Source: Corynebacterium argentoratense DSM 44202
Lineage (GTDB): Bacteria > Actinomycetota > Actinomycetes > Mycobacteriales > Mycobacteriaceae
Assembly (NCBI RefSeq): GCF_000590555.1
Contig: NC_022198.1
Location: 516,338-580,337, forward strand
Direction: 5' to 3'
DNA length: 64,000 nucleotides
Shown: in pieces, positions 44,727-55,641 of the stretch
Layout: the number at the start of each line of letters is the position of its first letter
Position numbering within the stretch: the first letter of the stretch is position 1
The notes under the pieces: generated by a model
What the model saw: the letters and a program-made list of their open reading frames with translations, nothing else
Told to the model about the DNA's origin: nothing
Databases searched by the model: none
Made by a program: the position numbers and the translations under genes

Positions 44727-45128
44727 ATGAATAAACCTGCTGTGCGTGATGGAGCCTTGTTCGTTTTGAGGCTTGTGCTGGGCTTTGTCTTTATTGCCCA
44801 CGGTTGGCAGATTTTGTTCGCTGATGGTGCCGCTGCGACGGCCCAGATTTTCGCGGCGGCAGGGGTTCCTCAGGCACAGATGTCTGCCTGGGTGGCGGGG
44901 GTGTCGCAGCTGGTGGGCGGTTCAATGTTGATTGTCGGGTTGTTGACGACTGCCGTGGCAGGGGCGTTGGCGTTGTTGGTGTTGGCGGCGGCGTATTTTG
45001 TGCATTTCGACCATGGGGTGTTTGTCACCAACAATGGGTTTGAGTATGTGTTGGTGTTGATGGCGTCGTTGATGATGATCGTGGTGTTTGGTTCTGGCCG
45101 CGCGTCGCTTGATGCGGTGTTGGGGTAG
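44727..45128 (+). CDS. DoxX-family membrane protein
   Basis: A 133-residue protein with four hydrophobic segments. The DoxX opening GALFVLRLVLGFVFIAHGWQ and the AAGVPQAQMSAWVAGVSQLVGG middle are typical. Some actinobacterial DoxX proteins work in redox stress with a superoxide dismutase and a thiol partner, but none is near. It is followed 8 bases later by the zinc anti-sigma-like gene, probably co-transcribed with it. Confidence 0.88.
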   Translation: MNKPAVRDGALFVLRLVLGFVFIAHGWQILFADGAAATAQIFAAAGVPQAQMSAWVAGVSQLVGGSMLIVGLLTTAVAGALALLVLAAAYFVHFDHGVFVTNNGFEYVLVLMASLMMIVVFGSGRASLDAVLG

Positions 45129-45136
45129 GTTGCGGC

Positions 45137-45799
45137 GTGCTTGATTGTGCTCGTATGCAGGCGGCATTGTCTGCGCGTCTGGATGGGGAACCTTCGGGCA
45201 TTGATGATGATGTGCTGGATGCGCACGTGTCGATGTGCGAGCAGTGCCATGCCTTTGTGGAAGGCGCAGCCCGCTTGAATCGCCATTTGGCGGTCAGCAT
45301 GGTGCCTGAGGTGCCTGTGGATTCTGAGCGTTTGCAGCAGGTTGTTCTTTCGGGTGTTGACGTCGCGGGGGTTGGGCGGCGCGGTGCTGTTCTGCTTGCT
45401 TTTGCGCGTGTGGCGTTGGTTGTCGTGGCTGTGGGCTACGTTGCGTGGGCGTTGCGTCTGTTGGGGGATTCGGCCACTTCGGTTGCGGTTGAGCAGGGTA
45501 TTGCTCGTTTCGTGAGCGATGCTGCTGCGGTGCGTTTGGCGTTGGCCTTTGGTTTGGTGTGGTGTGCCTGGCGTCCGCGTGCTGTGGGGTCGGTGTTGCC
45601 GGTGTTCGGGGCGTTGTTTATGTTCAGTTCGGGTTTCGCGGCCAGGGACGTGATGGTGGGGCAGGCGTCGTCTGGCCAGTTGTGGGGGTTGGTGATGTTG
45701 TGTGCGTCTGTTGTAGTGATGGTTGTTGTGTGGCTGTCTGATCGCGGGTGGGCTGAGATTGTACGCACCTGGAAGTCTTTGCAGTCCAGCCCTGCTTAG
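45137..45799 (+). CDS. Membrane protein with N-terminal zinc anti-sigma-like domain
   Basis: A 220-residue protein. The first 50 residues begin MLDCARMQAALSARLDGE and contain HVSMCEQCHAF, the HxxxCxxC signature of zinc-binding anti-sigma (ZAS/zf-HC2) domains. The rest has four to five hydrophobic segments. No sigma factor gene is adjacent, so either its partner is elsewhere or the domain has been reused. GTG start. Its last 4 bases overlap the convergent pmt gene. Confidence 0.78.
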   Translation: MLDCARMQAALSARLDGEPSGIDDDVLDAHVSMCEQCHAFVEGAARLNRHLAVSMVPEVPVDSERLQQVVLSGVDVAGVGRRGAVLLAFARVALVVVAVGYVAWALRLLGDSATSVAVEQGIARFVSDAAAVRLALAFGLVWCAWRPRAVGSVLPVFGALFMFSSGFAARDVMVGQASSGQLWGLVMLCASVVVMVVVWLSDRGWAEIVRTWKSLQSSPA

Positions 45800-47364
45800 C
45801 GCCAGCTGGGTAGCCATAGCATGGACTGGTAGTACCACTCGGGCACGGTGATGCCGTAGAGCAAGGGGGAGAAGAAGAGGAACGCGGCGACGACGAGTGC
45901 TAGGTAGCCTTGGGCGATTCTGCGTTTCAGTGCGCTGTCGCTGGTGATCAGTTGACTGGTGATGATGGCGATGATGATGATGCTAAAAGGCACCAGTACG
46001 GTTGCGTAGAAGAAGTACATTTGCCGGTCGGATTCCAGCATCCATGGCAGCCAGCCGGCGAGAAAAAGTCCCAGGGGTAGCCAGTAGTGGTTTTCGCGGC
46101 GTGCGATTGCGGCCCACAGTGCCCAGAGTAGGACGGGGACGGTGACCCACCAGATCGGTGGTGTGCCGAAGAGGTAGACGACGCGGGAGCAGCTGGTGGT
46201 GCCGAGGCAGCTCAGGTCGTGTGTGGAAGAGTACAGGATGGGGCGGGTGGCGGCTAGCCATTGCCAGGGCTTGGATTCCCACGGGTGTTGGTGGCCGGAG
46301 CTGTTGGTCAGGGTGGTGTGGAAGCGCAGCACGCTGACGTGGTAGTACAGCCAGTTGGATATGCCGGTGGGAAGTAGGTCGTAGAGTCCGCCGGTTGCGC
46401 CGTTGCTTTGTTCTGCGTGCCGGTAGACGCCGGTTTCGGAGGCGAACCAGGCGCGCCAGCTCCAGGCGTAGATGGCGATGGGCAAGATGACGAGGCTTGC
46501 GAAGGCGCTGGGTGCGTCGCGTAGGAGGGCGCCGGGCAGTGGGGCGCGGATGCCCGCGCGGCGTCGTAACCAGTAGTCGGCACCGACGCTGATCAGTCCG
46601 AAGAAGGCGATGTAGTACAGCCCGGACCATTTCACCGACAGTGCGAGTCCCAGGCAGAGGCCCGTGGTGAAGCGCCACCATCGGAACCCTAGGCGTGGTC
46701 CAAGGATTCCCCATTGGAGGCTTGAGGGGTAGCCGGGTTGGTAGGGCACGGTGGTGCCGGCGATGGTCGTTTCTAGTCGGGTGGTGACGTCGCGTCGGTC
46801 AAGCACCCAGGCCCATGCGGCAAGGATGACAAACAGGGTTTGGAAGATGTCGAGCATCCCGTAGCGGGAGATCACCAGTAGCACTCCGTCGAAGACGGCG
46901 AGTAGACCGGCGATGGTCATCACCAGGGTGGAGCGAGTGAGGCTTCGTGTGAGTCCCATGATCGCGAGAACCACGAGGATTCCGACAAGTGCTGCGCTGA
47001 TCCGCCAGCCCATGGGGGTGTATCCGAACAGGGTGTTGCCCCAGGCCATGATTTGTTTGGCAAGGGGCGGGTGGACGACCAGCCCGTAGCCGGGGTTGGA
47101 TTCGATGCCGCCGGTAAGCGGGTTGGTGGCGGATACTGCGATGTCGAAGGCTTGGGGCGCGTAGTGTTTTTCGTCGAAGATGGGGGTACCGTCGCCGGTG
47201 ATTGCGGTGAGCCCGATGAGTCGGGTGATGGCGGCGAGTGCGGTGATTGTTGCCAGGCTGATCCAGTCGGCGCGGGTCCATTGTGGGGAGCTTGTGGCGC
47301 CCGCCTGGCTGGCGCCGGTGGGGGCCTGTTGGGGTTGTTTGGTGAGTTCTGCTCCGCGATTCAC
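45796..47364 (-). CDS. pmt: Protein O-mannosyltransferase
   Basis: A 522-residue GT39 membrane enzyme that transfers mannose from polyprenyl-P-mannose to exported proteins. The catalytic Asp-Glu region GDGTPIFDEKHYAPQAFD is in the first loop. About nine to eleven membrane segments follow, with the PMT pattern ISRYGMLDIFQTLFV and HHTL-type loop RFHTTLTNSSGHQHPWESKP. The GTG at 47364 is chosen because TAGACT lies 7 bases upstream; an ATG at 47421 would overlap the divergent rsmI start. Rpf2, encoded nearby, is the kind of exported protein it may modify. Confidence 0.92.
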   Translation of the reverse strand: MNRGAELTKQPQQAPTGASQAGATSSPQWTRADWISLATITALAAITRLIGLTAITGDGTPIFDEKHYAPQAFDIAVSATNPLTGGIESNPGYGLVVHPPLAKQIMAWGNTLFGYTPMGWRISAALVGILVVLAIMGLTRSLTRSTLVMTIAGLLAVFDGVLLVISRYGMLDIFQTLFVILAAWAWVLDRRDVTTRLETTIAGTTVPYQPGYPSSLQWGILGPRLGFRWWRFTTGLCLGLALSVKWSGLYYIAFFGLISVGADYWLRRRAGIRAPLPGALLRDAPSAFASLVILPIAIYAWSWRAWFASETGVYRHAEQSNGATGGLYDLLPTGISNWLYYHVSVLRFHTTLTNSSGHQHPWESKPWQWLAATRPILYSSTHDLSCLGTTSCSRVVYLFGTPPIWWVTVPVLLWALWAAIARRENHYWLPLGLFLAGWLPWMLESDRQMYFFYATVLVPFSIIIIAIITSQLITSDSALKRRIAQGYLALVVAAFLFFSPLLYGITVPEWYYQSMLWLPSWR

Positions 47365-47371
47365 GGCTTTT

Positions 47372-47377
47372 AGTCTA
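47372..47377 (-). promoter_or_regulatory. Leaderless-type -10 box for pmt
   Basis: Minus-strand TAGACT ends 7 bases before the GTG chosen for pmt, with no ribosome site between. It argues for the shorter protein start. Confidence 0.45.
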
Positions 47378-47419
47378 GGGGATGTGAGCGGGTATCGTCG
47401 GTGCCTTATGCTGGTGGGC

Positions 47420-48316
47420 ATGATCTCTGACGATGCGCCTGCTGCTGCGACCTTGGAAGATGGCTATGTGTTGGGGGTTGTTGTTGCCGGTACTCCTTTG
47501 GGTAATGCCGGTGATGCGAGCCCTCGGTTGCAGCGGGCTTTGGCCGTGGCGGATGTGATTGCGGCGGAGGACACGCGGCGCACGCGTGCTCTGTGTGATG
47601 CTTTGGGTGTGGTTCCGCGGGGCAAGATCGTGAGCAATTTCGACCATAATGAGGCCTCACGCGTGGAGGGGTTGTTGGAGGTTGCTCGTTCGGGGATGGT
47701 GTTGGTGGTTTCTGATGCGGGCATGCCTGTTGTTAGCGACCCGGGTTTCCCTTTGGTGGAGGCCGCCCATGATGCGGGGATTCGTGTGTCTTCGGTTCCG
47801 GGGCCTTCGGCTGTGACGACGGCGTTGGCGTTGTGTGGGCTGCGTGTGGGGCATTTTGCTTTTGATGGTTTCGCGCCTCGGAAGCCTGGGGCGCGGCGGG
47901 CGTGGTTGGAGTCTTTGCGTGGTGAGCGTCGGGCTGTGTGTTTTTTTGAGTCCCCTCATCGGATTGCTTCGACGCTTGATGACGCTGCGTCGGTGTTGGG
48001 GGAGCAGCGTCGGGTTGCGGTGTGTCGCGAGCTGACGAAGGCGTTTGAAGAAGTCAAGCGGGGCAGCTTGGGCGAGGTTGCTGCGTGGGCGCAGGGGGGT
48101 GTGCGCGGTGAGATCACTGTGGTGTTGGAGGGGGCTGCTGCGTCTGCTCAGCCGGTGGGGGAGGACGAGTTGGCGGCCTGTGTGGAAGAGGTTGAGCGTT
48201 TGGTTGCTTCGGGGGAGCGTTTGAAGTCGGCATGTGCCTGGGTGGCGGAGCGCGTGGGTGGTGTGTCGAAGAAGCAGTTGTATGAGGCCGTGTTGTTGGC
48301 GCGTTCCGAGGGGTAG
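47420..48316 (+). CDS. rsmI: 16S rRNA (cytidine-1402 2'-O) methyltransferase
   Basis: A 298-residue SAM enzyme methylating 16S rRNA at the decoding centre. Motifs are AGTPLGNAGDASPRLQRAL, IAAEDTRRTRALC, VVSDAGMPVVSDPGFPLV, VPGPSAVTTAL and CFFESPHRI. The C-terminus SGERLKSACAWVAERVGGVSKKQLYEAVL is the usual small helical domain. The ATG at 47420 is used; one four codons earlier is possible. It is divergent from pmt with only 55 bases between the chosen starts. Confidence 0.94.
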   Translation: MISDDAPAAATLEDGYVLGVVVAGTPLGNAGDASPRLQRALAVADVIAAEDTRRTRALCDALGVVPRGKIVSNFDHNEASRVEGLLEVARSGMVLVVSDAGMPVVSDPGFPLVEAAHDAGIRVSSVPGPSAVTTALALCGLRVGHFAFDGFAPRKPGARRAWLESLRGERRAVCFFESPHRIASTLDDAASVLGEQRRVAVCRELTKAFEEVKRGSLGEVAAWAQGGVRGEITVVLEGAAASAQPVGEDELAACVEEVERLVASGERLKSACAWVAERVGGVSKKQLYEAVLLARSEG

Positions 48317-48377
48317 TTTCTGATGGGGAGCGCCGTGGTGGTGTGTTCTGCGTTACTTTAGTGACCGCATCGTCCGA

Positions 48378-48396
48378 TTGTTATCGTTTCGTGATC
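48378..48396 (+). promoter_or_regulatory. MtrA-like direct repeat upstream of betP, site 1
   Basis: GTTATC-gtttc-GTGATC (48380-48396), preceded by TT, has the same layout and wording as the box before rpf2 (GTTACC-gtatc-GTGACA). In C. glutamicum both betP and rpf2 are direct targets of the MtrAB two-component system, so an MtrA site is likely. Confidence 0.55.
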
Positions 48397-48490
48397 TTAG
48401 GCCGTCAGGGTGATTGTTAAGTCGTTCTTATTGATTTTCTTAATCGTCGCCACTAGCGGCTATAGGGTTATGTTGCCCAAAAAAGGGAAT

Positions 48491-48506
48491 GTAACAAAAT
48501 GATAAC
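48491..48506 (-). promoter_or_regulatory. MtrA-like direct repeat upstream of betP, site 2
   Basis: On the minus strand GTTATC-attttg... reads GTTATC, five bases, GTTAC, repeating the 11-base spacing of site 1 in the opposite orientation, about 90 bases before betP. Two sites suggest combined activation and repression. Confidence 0.45.
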
Positions 48507-48592
48507 GGGGTGACTGAGTGGGGGCTGTGAGCCCCGCGGGGGTAGTCCGATCATGTTGATTTCACCCCCGCCACACACCAAGGTGTGTAGGC

Positions 48593-50473
48593 ATGACCAA
48601 AAATCCCTCAGAAGAACAACCAGATATTCATACAACAGAAGTATCTGCTTCCCGTGAGCAGCAGGACACTGCCGCCGCGGGACATGCAGCCACCGATGTC
48701 GATCACTTCGACGATGTCACAGCGGAGCACGCAGAACGCACGGAAGAAGTCTCTGCCCACAGCCAGTTGGCTGTGCTACTCGACAATCACGAAGAACTCC
48801 CGGCGGAGCTCGGTGATGCCGATATCGATGCAGCCTTCGACAACGATGAGGCCGGGATGAACTGGCCCGTTGTAGTCCCCGCTATGGCTGCGGTCCTCGC
48901 CGTAGTGGTGTGGGGTTTGGCCGCTTCCGAGTCCTTCAGTAACTTCGCCTCCACCGCGCTGTCGTTCGTGGTGAACAATTTCGGTTGGGCCTTCGTGCTC
49001 TTTGGTACCGTCTTTGTGTTCTTCATCATCGCTATTGCCGTGTCCAAGTTCGGCCTCATCCGACTAGGTAGACAGGACGAAGCTCCGGAGTTTTCTACCG
49101 TGTCCTGGATCGCGATGATGTTCGCGGCCGGCATGGGTATCGGTCTGATGTTCTATGGCACGACCGAGCCGCTAACCTTCTACCGCAATGGCGTTCCGGG
49201 CCACACTGAACATGAGGTTGGCACCGCGTTTGCGACCACCCTGTTCCACTGGACTCTGCACCCCTGGTCCATTTACGGCATCGTTGGTTTGGCGATCGCG
49301 TACAGCACCTTCCGCATGGGGCGTAAGCAGCTGCTGAGCTCGGCCTTCGTGTCCTTGATCGGCGAGAAGCGCGCCGATGGCTTCCTCGGCGGACTCATTG
49401 ATGCACTGGCTATCGTGGCCACCGTTTTCGGTACCGCAGCCTCCCTCGGCATTGGTGCTCTACAGATCGGCGCAGGCCTCGAAGCTGCTGGCATCGTGGA
49501 AGAAGCCCGGAACAATACTGTTTTGACCATCGTGTTGATCCTGACCCTCGCATTTTTGGTCTCCGCTATGTCGGGCGTGGGTAAGGGTATTCAGTATGTC
49601 TCCAATGCCAACATGGTTTTGGCATCCCTACTGGCCATCTTCGTGTTCGTTCTCGGCCCCACCGTGGCCGTGCTCAACATGGTTCCCACCGCTATCGGTA
49701 ACTACCTGCAGTCCTTCTTCGAAATGGCGGCCCGCACCGCTGACTCTGCAGACGGCACCGCCGGTGAGTGGCTGTCCGGTTGGACCATCTTCTATTGGGC
49801 ATGGTGGATTTCCTGGAGCCCCTTCGTCGGTATGTTCCTGGCACGTATTTCTCGTGGCCGCACGGTCCGGGAATTCATCGTGGGCGTGACCCTCGTTCCG
49901 GCGGCAGTGACCGTCGTATGGTTCGCTATCTTCGGTGGTACCGCTATCCACTTCGAGCAGGCTGATGAGTCCATCTGGGGCGACGGCGATGCTAAGACAC
50001 AGCTTTTCTCACTCCTGCACTCCCTACCCGGTGGCACTATCGCTGGTTTCTTTGCGATGATCCTGCTGGCAACCTTCTTCATCACCTCCGCCGACTCTGC
50101 GTCCACGGTGATGGGGTCGATGTCCATGCATGGCCGCCTGGAGGCTAACCGCTGGGTGACCGCAGCGTGGGGTGCTCTCACCGCAGCGATCGGCCTCACC
50201 CTGTTGATCTCCGGCGGTAACGATGCACTGTCCAACCTGCAGTCGGTGACGATTATTGCCGCCAGCCCGTTCCTTTTGGTCATCATTGGTTTGATGTTTG
50301 CCCTGGTTCGCGGCATGAGTAACGATCAGCTTTACCTTGACCACAAGGAGCAGCAGCGTTGGGCGATGAAGCTCGCCCAGGAGCGCCGCCACCTGCTGGA
50401 GCAGCAGCGCCGCGAACGCCGCAAGGTTGCTCGCAAGCGCCGTGGTATCCACGCCCCGCACTTGAAGCGCTAA
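48593..50473 (+). CDS. betP: Glycine betaine transporter BetP (BCCT family)
   Basis: A 626-residue sodium-coupled carrier. It has a negatively charged N-terminal tail (1-95), twelve predicted membrane segments, and a basic C-terminal tail (about 575-626, [15 protein letters not shown]) of the kind that senses potassium and membrane state in C. glutamicum BetP. The [14 protein letters not shown] glycine stretch and the substrate box [14 protein letters not shown] are complete. It takes up betaine under hyperosmotic stress. The ATG is 276 bases from rsmI and MtrA-like boxes lie in between. Confidence 0.96.
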   Translation: MTKNPSEEQPDIHTTEVSASREQQDTAAAGHAATDVDHFDDVTAEHAERTEEVSAHSQLAVLLDNHEELPAELGDADIDAAFDNDEAGMNWPVVVPAMAAVLAVVVWGLAASESFSNFASTALSFVVNNFGWAFVLFGTVFVFFIIAIAVSKFGLIRLGRQDEAPEFSTVSWIAMMFAAGMGIGLMFYGTTEPLTFYRNGVPGHTEHEVGTAFATTLFHWTLHPWSIYGIVGLAIAYSTFRMGRKQLLSSAFVSLIGEKRADGFLGGLIDALAIVATVFGTAASLGIGALQIGAGLEAAGIVEEARNNTVLTIVLILTLAFLVSAMSGVGKGIQYVSNANMVLASLLAIFVFVLGPTVAVLNMVPTAIGNYLQSFFEMAARTADSADGTAGEWLSGWTIFYWAWWISWSPFVGMFLARISRGRTVREFIVGVTLVPAAVTVVWFAIFGGTAIHFEQADESIWGDGDAKTQLFSLLHSLPGGTIAGFFAMILLATFFITSADSASTVMGSMSMHGRLEANRWVTAAWGALTAAIGLTLLISGGNDALSNLQSVTIIAASPFLLVIIGLMFALVRGMSNDQLYLDHKEQQRWAMKLAQERRHLLEQQRRERRKVARKRRGIHAPHLKR

Positions 50474-50617
50474 GCCTTAGCTGCCTTTCTCTTTCAGCCG
50501 TCCCGCAAGCTAGCGGACACCGGTGCTGATGTACGCGGCGTCATTGCTGCATCGCTGATCATGATGCTGGCAGGTGCTTCAGCGCTAGCGTTTCGTGCTC
50601 GTAAGCACATCAATTAA
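50474..50617 (+). pseudogene. Remnant of a sortase-anchored surface protein (C-terminal sorting signal)
   Basis: In the frame of betP but after its stop codon, the bases encode a Pro-rich lead, then LADTG (an LPxTG-like sortase motif, about 50513-50527). A hydrophobic run GVIAASLIMMLAGASALAF, a basic RARKH tail and a stop at 50615 follow. This is a complete cell-wall sorting signal with no start codon or upstream protein. It is most likely the tail end of a deleted surface-protein gene. Read-through of the betP stop is possible but less likely. Confidence 0.7.
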
Positions 50618-50628
50618 GCTAGACACTT

Positions 50629-52464
50629 ATGTCTAAGTCTGTGCTCACTGCCGTCGCTTGGCCCTATGCGAACGGCCCACGTCATATCGGCCACGTAGCT
50701 GGCTTCGGTGTCCCCTCCGACGTATTCGCCCGCTACCAGCGAATGGCAGGTGCAGACGTGCTGATGATCTCCGGAACGGACGAGCACGGCACCCCCTTGC
50801 TCGTACAAGCGGAAAAAGAGGGCGTGAGTGTCCAAGAGCTCGCAGACCGCTACAACCGGCAGATCGTCGAAGATCTCGCTGGTTTGGGTCTGACCTACGA
50901 CCTGTTCACCCGTACCACCACCCGTAACCACTACGCGGTGGTACAAGAGCTGTTCAAAGGCCTCTACACCAACGGCTACATGATCAAAGAGACCACTTTT
51001 GGTGCGATCTCTCCGTCCACTGGCCGCACGCTACCGGACCGCTACATCGAAGGCACCTGCCCCATCTGTAACGCCCCGGGTGCCCGCGGTGACCAGTGCG
51101 ACAACTGTGGTAACCAGCTCGACCCCGCCAACCTGATCGACCCGGTCAGCAAGATCAACGGCGAAACCCCCAAGTTTGTCGAAACCGAACACTTCCTTCT
51201 GGATCTTCCGGCTCTCGCCGAGGCACTGTCGCAATGGTTGTCCACACGTGAGGATTGGCGCCCCAACGTGCTGAAATTCTCCCTCAACCTGCTTGACGAC
51301 ATCCGCCCCCGCGCGATGACACGCGACATCGACTGGGGTGTTCCGGTGCCGATCGAGGGTTGGCAGGACAACAACGCCAAAAAGCTCTACGTGTGGTTCG
51401 ACGCCGTAGTGGGCTACCTGTCCGCATCCATCGAGTGGGCCTACCGCACCGGCAACCCCGATGCGTGGCGCACCTTCTGGACCGATCCGGAAGCCCTGTC
51501 CTACTACTTCATGGGCAAAGACAACATCACCTTCCACTCCCAGATTTGGCCCGCTGAACTACTGGGCTACCGCGGCGAAGGCGCCCGCGGGGGAGAGGTC
51601 GGCGAGTTCGGCGAGCTGCAGCTTCCCACGGAGGTTGTCTCCTCCGAATACCTGACCATGTCTGGTTCGAAATTCTCCTCCTCCAAGGGCGTGGTCATTT
51701 ACGTCAAGGACTTCCTCAAAGACTTCGGCCCCGACCCGCTGCGCTACTTCATCGCCGTGGCAGGTCCGGAAAACACTGACACCGACTTCACCTGGGACGA
51801 GTTCGTCCGACGCGTCAACAATGAGCTCGCCAACGGCTGGGGCAACCTGGTCAACCGTACCGTGTCGATGGCGCACAAAAACTTCGGCCAAGTACCGACC
51901 CCCGGGCGGCTGACCGAAGAAGACCAAGCGATCCTCGACCTGGCCACAGACGCATTCGGTATCGTCGGCGAAGCGCTGGAAAACAACCGCTTTAAAGCTG
52001 GCATCACCCACGCCATGCATGTTGTTGGCGAAGCCAACGCCTACATTGCGGCGATGGAGCCATGGAAGCTGGCCAAGGACGACACCCAGCGCGAACGCCT
52101 GGGCACCGTACTGTGGACCGCGTTGCAGGTGGTCAGCCACATCAACACCCTGCTGACCCCCTACCTGCCGCACACTGCCCAAAAAGTCCATGAAACCCTG
52201 GGTCGCGAAGGCGTGTGGGCACCGATGCCGAAGATCGTCGAAGTGCACGATGACATGCCGGTTAACCCGGTGGGCGTCGGCGTGCCCAAGGAAGGCAAGA
52301 GCTACCCGGTGATCATGGGCGACTACTCCAGCGCCCAGGCCAAGTGGGAGCCTATTGCCCTTGAATCCGGTACTCCGCTGTCCAAGCCGAAGCCGCTGAT
52401 CGCCAAGCTCGACCCAGAACTTGGCCAGACCGGTCCCGAATGGGCGCCGGCCCAGCAGGGCTAA
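50629..52464 (+). CDS. metG: Methionyl-tRNA synthetase
   Basis: A 611-residue class I synthetase. The HIGH motif is in [13 protein letters not shown] zinc knuckle has CPICN and CDNCG at about residues 144-162. The KMSKS-type loop reads SKFSSSKG. The anticodon domain has the usual W- and N-rich helices. No C-terminal tRNA-binding domain is attached, matching other actinobacterial enzymes. It begins 12 bases after the sortase-signal remnant and tatD follows 33 bases downstream. Confidence 0.97.
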   Translation: MSKSVLTAVAWPYANGPRHIGHVAGFGVPSDVFARYQRMAGADVLMISGTDEHGTPLLVQAEKEGVSVQELADRYNRQIVEDLAGLGLTYDLFTRTTTRNHYAVVQELFKGLYTNGYMIKETTFGAISPSTGRTLPDRYIEGTCPICNAPGARGDQCDNCGNQLDPANLIDPVSKINGETPKFVETEHFLLDLPALAEALSQWLSTREDWRPNVLKFSLNLLDDIRPRAMTRDIDWGVPVPIEGWQDNNAKKLYVWFDAVVGYLSASIEWAYRTGNPDAWRTFWTDPEALSYYFMGKDNITFHSQIWPAELLGYRGEGARGGEVGEFGELQLPTEVVSSEYLTMSGSKFSSSKGVVIYVKDFLKDFGPDPLRYFIAVAGPENTDTDFTWDEFVRRVNNELANGWGNLVNRTVSMAHKNFGQVPTPGRLTEEDQAILDLATDAFGIVGEALENNRFKAGITHAMHVVGEANAYIAAMEPWKLAKDDTQRERLGTVLWTALQVVSHINTLLTPYLPHTAQKVHETLGREGVWAPMPKIVEVHDDMPVNPVGVGVPKEGKSYPVIMGDYSSAQAKWEPIALESGTPLSKPKPLIAKLDPELGQTGPEWAPAQQG

Positions 52465-52497
52465 CAACCGCAGCACAGTTCGAAGGAGTCCCACAGC

Positions 52498-53337
52498 GTG
52501 GCTAAGAAAAAGCCCCGCCCGCAGCCGGTGCCAGCGCCACTCATCCCGGGCGAAACGATCATCGACGCCCACACCCACCTGGCGTCCTGTGGTGCGCGTA
52601 CGCCTGAAGAAGTGGGCGCCATCGTCGAGCGCGCCAAGGCAGCCGGGGTGGCCCGAATCTGCACCGTCGGTGACGGTCTTGACGAGGCTGAGCTGGCCTT
52701 GCAAGCGGCGCACAGTAACGCGGATGTGTTCGCTGCATGCGCAATCCACCCGACCAGGGCCCTTGAGCTTGATGACGCCGCGCGAGCCCGCCTTAGTGAG
52801 ATGGCTGCCGACCCCAGGTGTGTTGCGATTGGTGAGACCGGCCTGGACACCTATTGGATCGGAAAATCTGAGGACTGCGCGCCCCTAGACGTACAGGCTG
52901 AAGCCCTGCGCTGGCACATTGGCCTCGCCTGTTCCGCTGGCAAAGCCCTGATGATCCACAACCGAGAAGCAGATGCCGAGCTGATGGAGGTTTTGGCCGA
53001 CGCCCCGCGTCCCCGCGACGTCATACTGCATTGTTTTTCCTCACCGCTCGAGGTTGCGGAGGAAGCACTTTCTAGGGGGTACGTGCTCAGTTTCGCTGGC
53101 AACGTCACCTTCAAGCGCAACGACTTTTTGCGCGAGGCAGCCCGCATTGCGCCGGCGGGGCAGTACCTGATTGAAACGGACGCGCCCTACATGACGGCTG
53201 AACCCTACCGGGGTACGCGCAACGAACCGGCGTTCGTGGGGCACGCGGCCCACTGCATCGCGCAGGCGCGAGGGGTTGATCCGGCCGTAGTGGCACGCGA
53301 CGTCAGCGAGACCTTCGCGCGCGTCTATCAGGTGTAG
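52498..53337 (+). CDS. tatD: TatD-family metal-dependent DNase
   Basis: A 279-residue TIM-barrel hydrolase with the metal ligands DAHTHL (HxH), GETGLDTYW (Glu), MIHNREAD (His), ILHCFSS (His) and IETDAPYM (Asp). TatD proteins are 3'-5' exonucleases acting in DNA repair and quality control. GTG start with AAGGAG upstream. The gene order metG-tatD-rpf-ksgA-ispE is conserved in actinobacteria. Confidence 0.94.
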   Translation: MAKKKPRPQPVPAPLIPGETIIDAHTHLASCGARTPEEVGAIVERAKAAGVARICTVGDGLDEAELALQAAHSNADVFAACAIHPTRALELDDAARARLSEMAADPRCVAIGETGLDTYWIGKSEDCAPLDVQAEALRWHIGLACSAGKALMIHNREADAELMEVLADAPRPRDVILHCFSSPLEVAEEALSRGYVLSFAGNVTFKRNDFLREAARIAPAGQYLIETDAPYMTAEPYRGTRNEPAFVGHAAHCIAQARGVDPAVVARDVSETFARVYQV

Positions 53338-53478
53338 GCAGCGGCCACGGGTACGGGCCGAGGCCAAGCCACCGTGTGAGTGGCTGCTGTTGCCTGCTGT
53401 GGAAGTTGCGAATCCTGAGGTTGTAATTTTCTGTGAGCTGCATCGCTAAAGCCTAAATCCGCTAGACATACCTGCATT

Positions 53479-53495
53479 GTTACCGTATCGTGACA
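53479..53495 (+). promoter_or_regulatory. MtrA-like direct repeat upstream of rpf2
   Basis: GTTACC-gtatc-GTGACA with flanking ATT and ATG closely repeats the box before betP. It lies about 110 bases before the rpf2 start in a 267-base gap. MtrA controls rpf2 in C. glutamicum. Confidence 0.55.
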
Positions 53496-53592
53496 ATGTT
53501 GCTTGAGGGCCTCGCGCACCAAAAAATGCGCACTAAAAACCAAGGCCCCTTCGGCTTTGAACCCTAAAGTCGAAGATCTACACAGCTAATGA

Positions 53593-54735
<1,143 letters not shown>

Positions 54736-54766
54736 GTCCCGTGTGGGGAGCGCGGCCGGGATTCAC

Positions 54767-54772
54767 TAGGAT
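54767..54772 (+). promoter_or_regulatory. Possible -10 box for ksgA
   Basis: TAGGAT ends 8 bases before the ksgA ATG with no ribosome site between, consistent with a leaderless start inside the rpf2-ksgA gap. Confidence 0.4.
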
Positions 54773-54780
54773 GGTCTTTT

Positions 54781-55641
54781 ATGACTGAGCTGCTGGGACC
54801 CGCAGAGATCCGCCAACTTGCCGACAAGCTTGGCGTAGTCCCAACGAAAAAACTGGGGCAAAATTTTGTGCACGACCCCAACACCGTGCGCCGCATTGTC
54901 GCCGACAGTGGTATCGGCAGCGAGGACCACGTAGTCGAGATCGGCCCCGGGCTGGGCTCTTTAACCCTGGAGCTGTTGGACAAAGCTGGCCGGGTGACCG
55001 CTGTGGAAATCGACGACCGGTTGGCCGCGGAACTGCCGTACACCGTCGAATGGCGCGCGCCCGAGCATGCGGACAAGCTGCGGGTGCTCAACAAGGACGC
55101 GCTGAAAATCGAGGCCAGCGACCTGCCCGGTGGTCCCACTGCACTGGTTGCAAACCTTCCCTACAACGTCTCGGTTCCCGTATTGTTGCATTTCCTTGCA
55201 ACCTTCCCGACGATTCGCCGCGTGCTGGTGATGGTGCAGCTGGAGGTGGCCGAGCGCCTTGCGGCAGCGCCCGGAAGCAAGGTCTATGGTGTGCCGAGCG
55301 TGAAGGCGGCGTTCTACGGGAAGGTGAGCTTGGCGGGTAAAATCGGCAAGAACGTGTTCTGGCCCGCGCCCAACATCGAATCCGGACTGGTAGCAATAGA
55401 TTGCTACACCCCCGAGGATGCCCCCTGGCCGATCACACCTGAGCTGCGGGAGCTGCTATTTCCGCTTATTGACGCCGCGTTTGCCCAACGCCGCAAGACT
55501 CTGCGCGCGGCACTGACGCGATACTACGCTTCCTCCATCATCGCCGAGGTTGAACTAGAGGGAGCGGGGATTTCCCCACAGGAGCGCGGCGAAAAACTCG
55601 GCATCGCAGACTTTGTCCGCCTGGCAGCTCAAAACTTATAG
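54781..55641 (+). CDS. ksgA: 16S rRNA dimethyladenosine transferase
   Basis: A 286-residue SAM enzyme that dimethylates two adjacent adenines in the 16S 3' hairpin. Motifs are [31 protein letters not shown] (SAM loop), [14 protein letters not shown] (catalytic NLPY) and [12 protein letters not shown]. Length is normal. ispE begins at its last base, so the two are coupled. Confidence 0.96.
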   Translation: MTELLGPAEIRQLADKLGVVPTKKLGQNFVHDPNTVRRIVADSGIGSEDHVVEIGPGLGSLTLELLDKAGRVTAVEIDDRLAAELPYTVEWRAPEHADKLRVLNKDALKIEASDLPGGPTALVANLPYNVSVPVLLHFLATFPTIRRVLVMVQLEVAERLAAAPGSKVYGVPSVKAAFYGKVSLAGKIGKNVFWPAPNIESGLVAIDCYTPEDAPWPITPELRELLFPLIDAAFAQRRKTLRAALTRYYASSIIAEVELEGAGISPQERGEKLGIADFVRLAAQNL

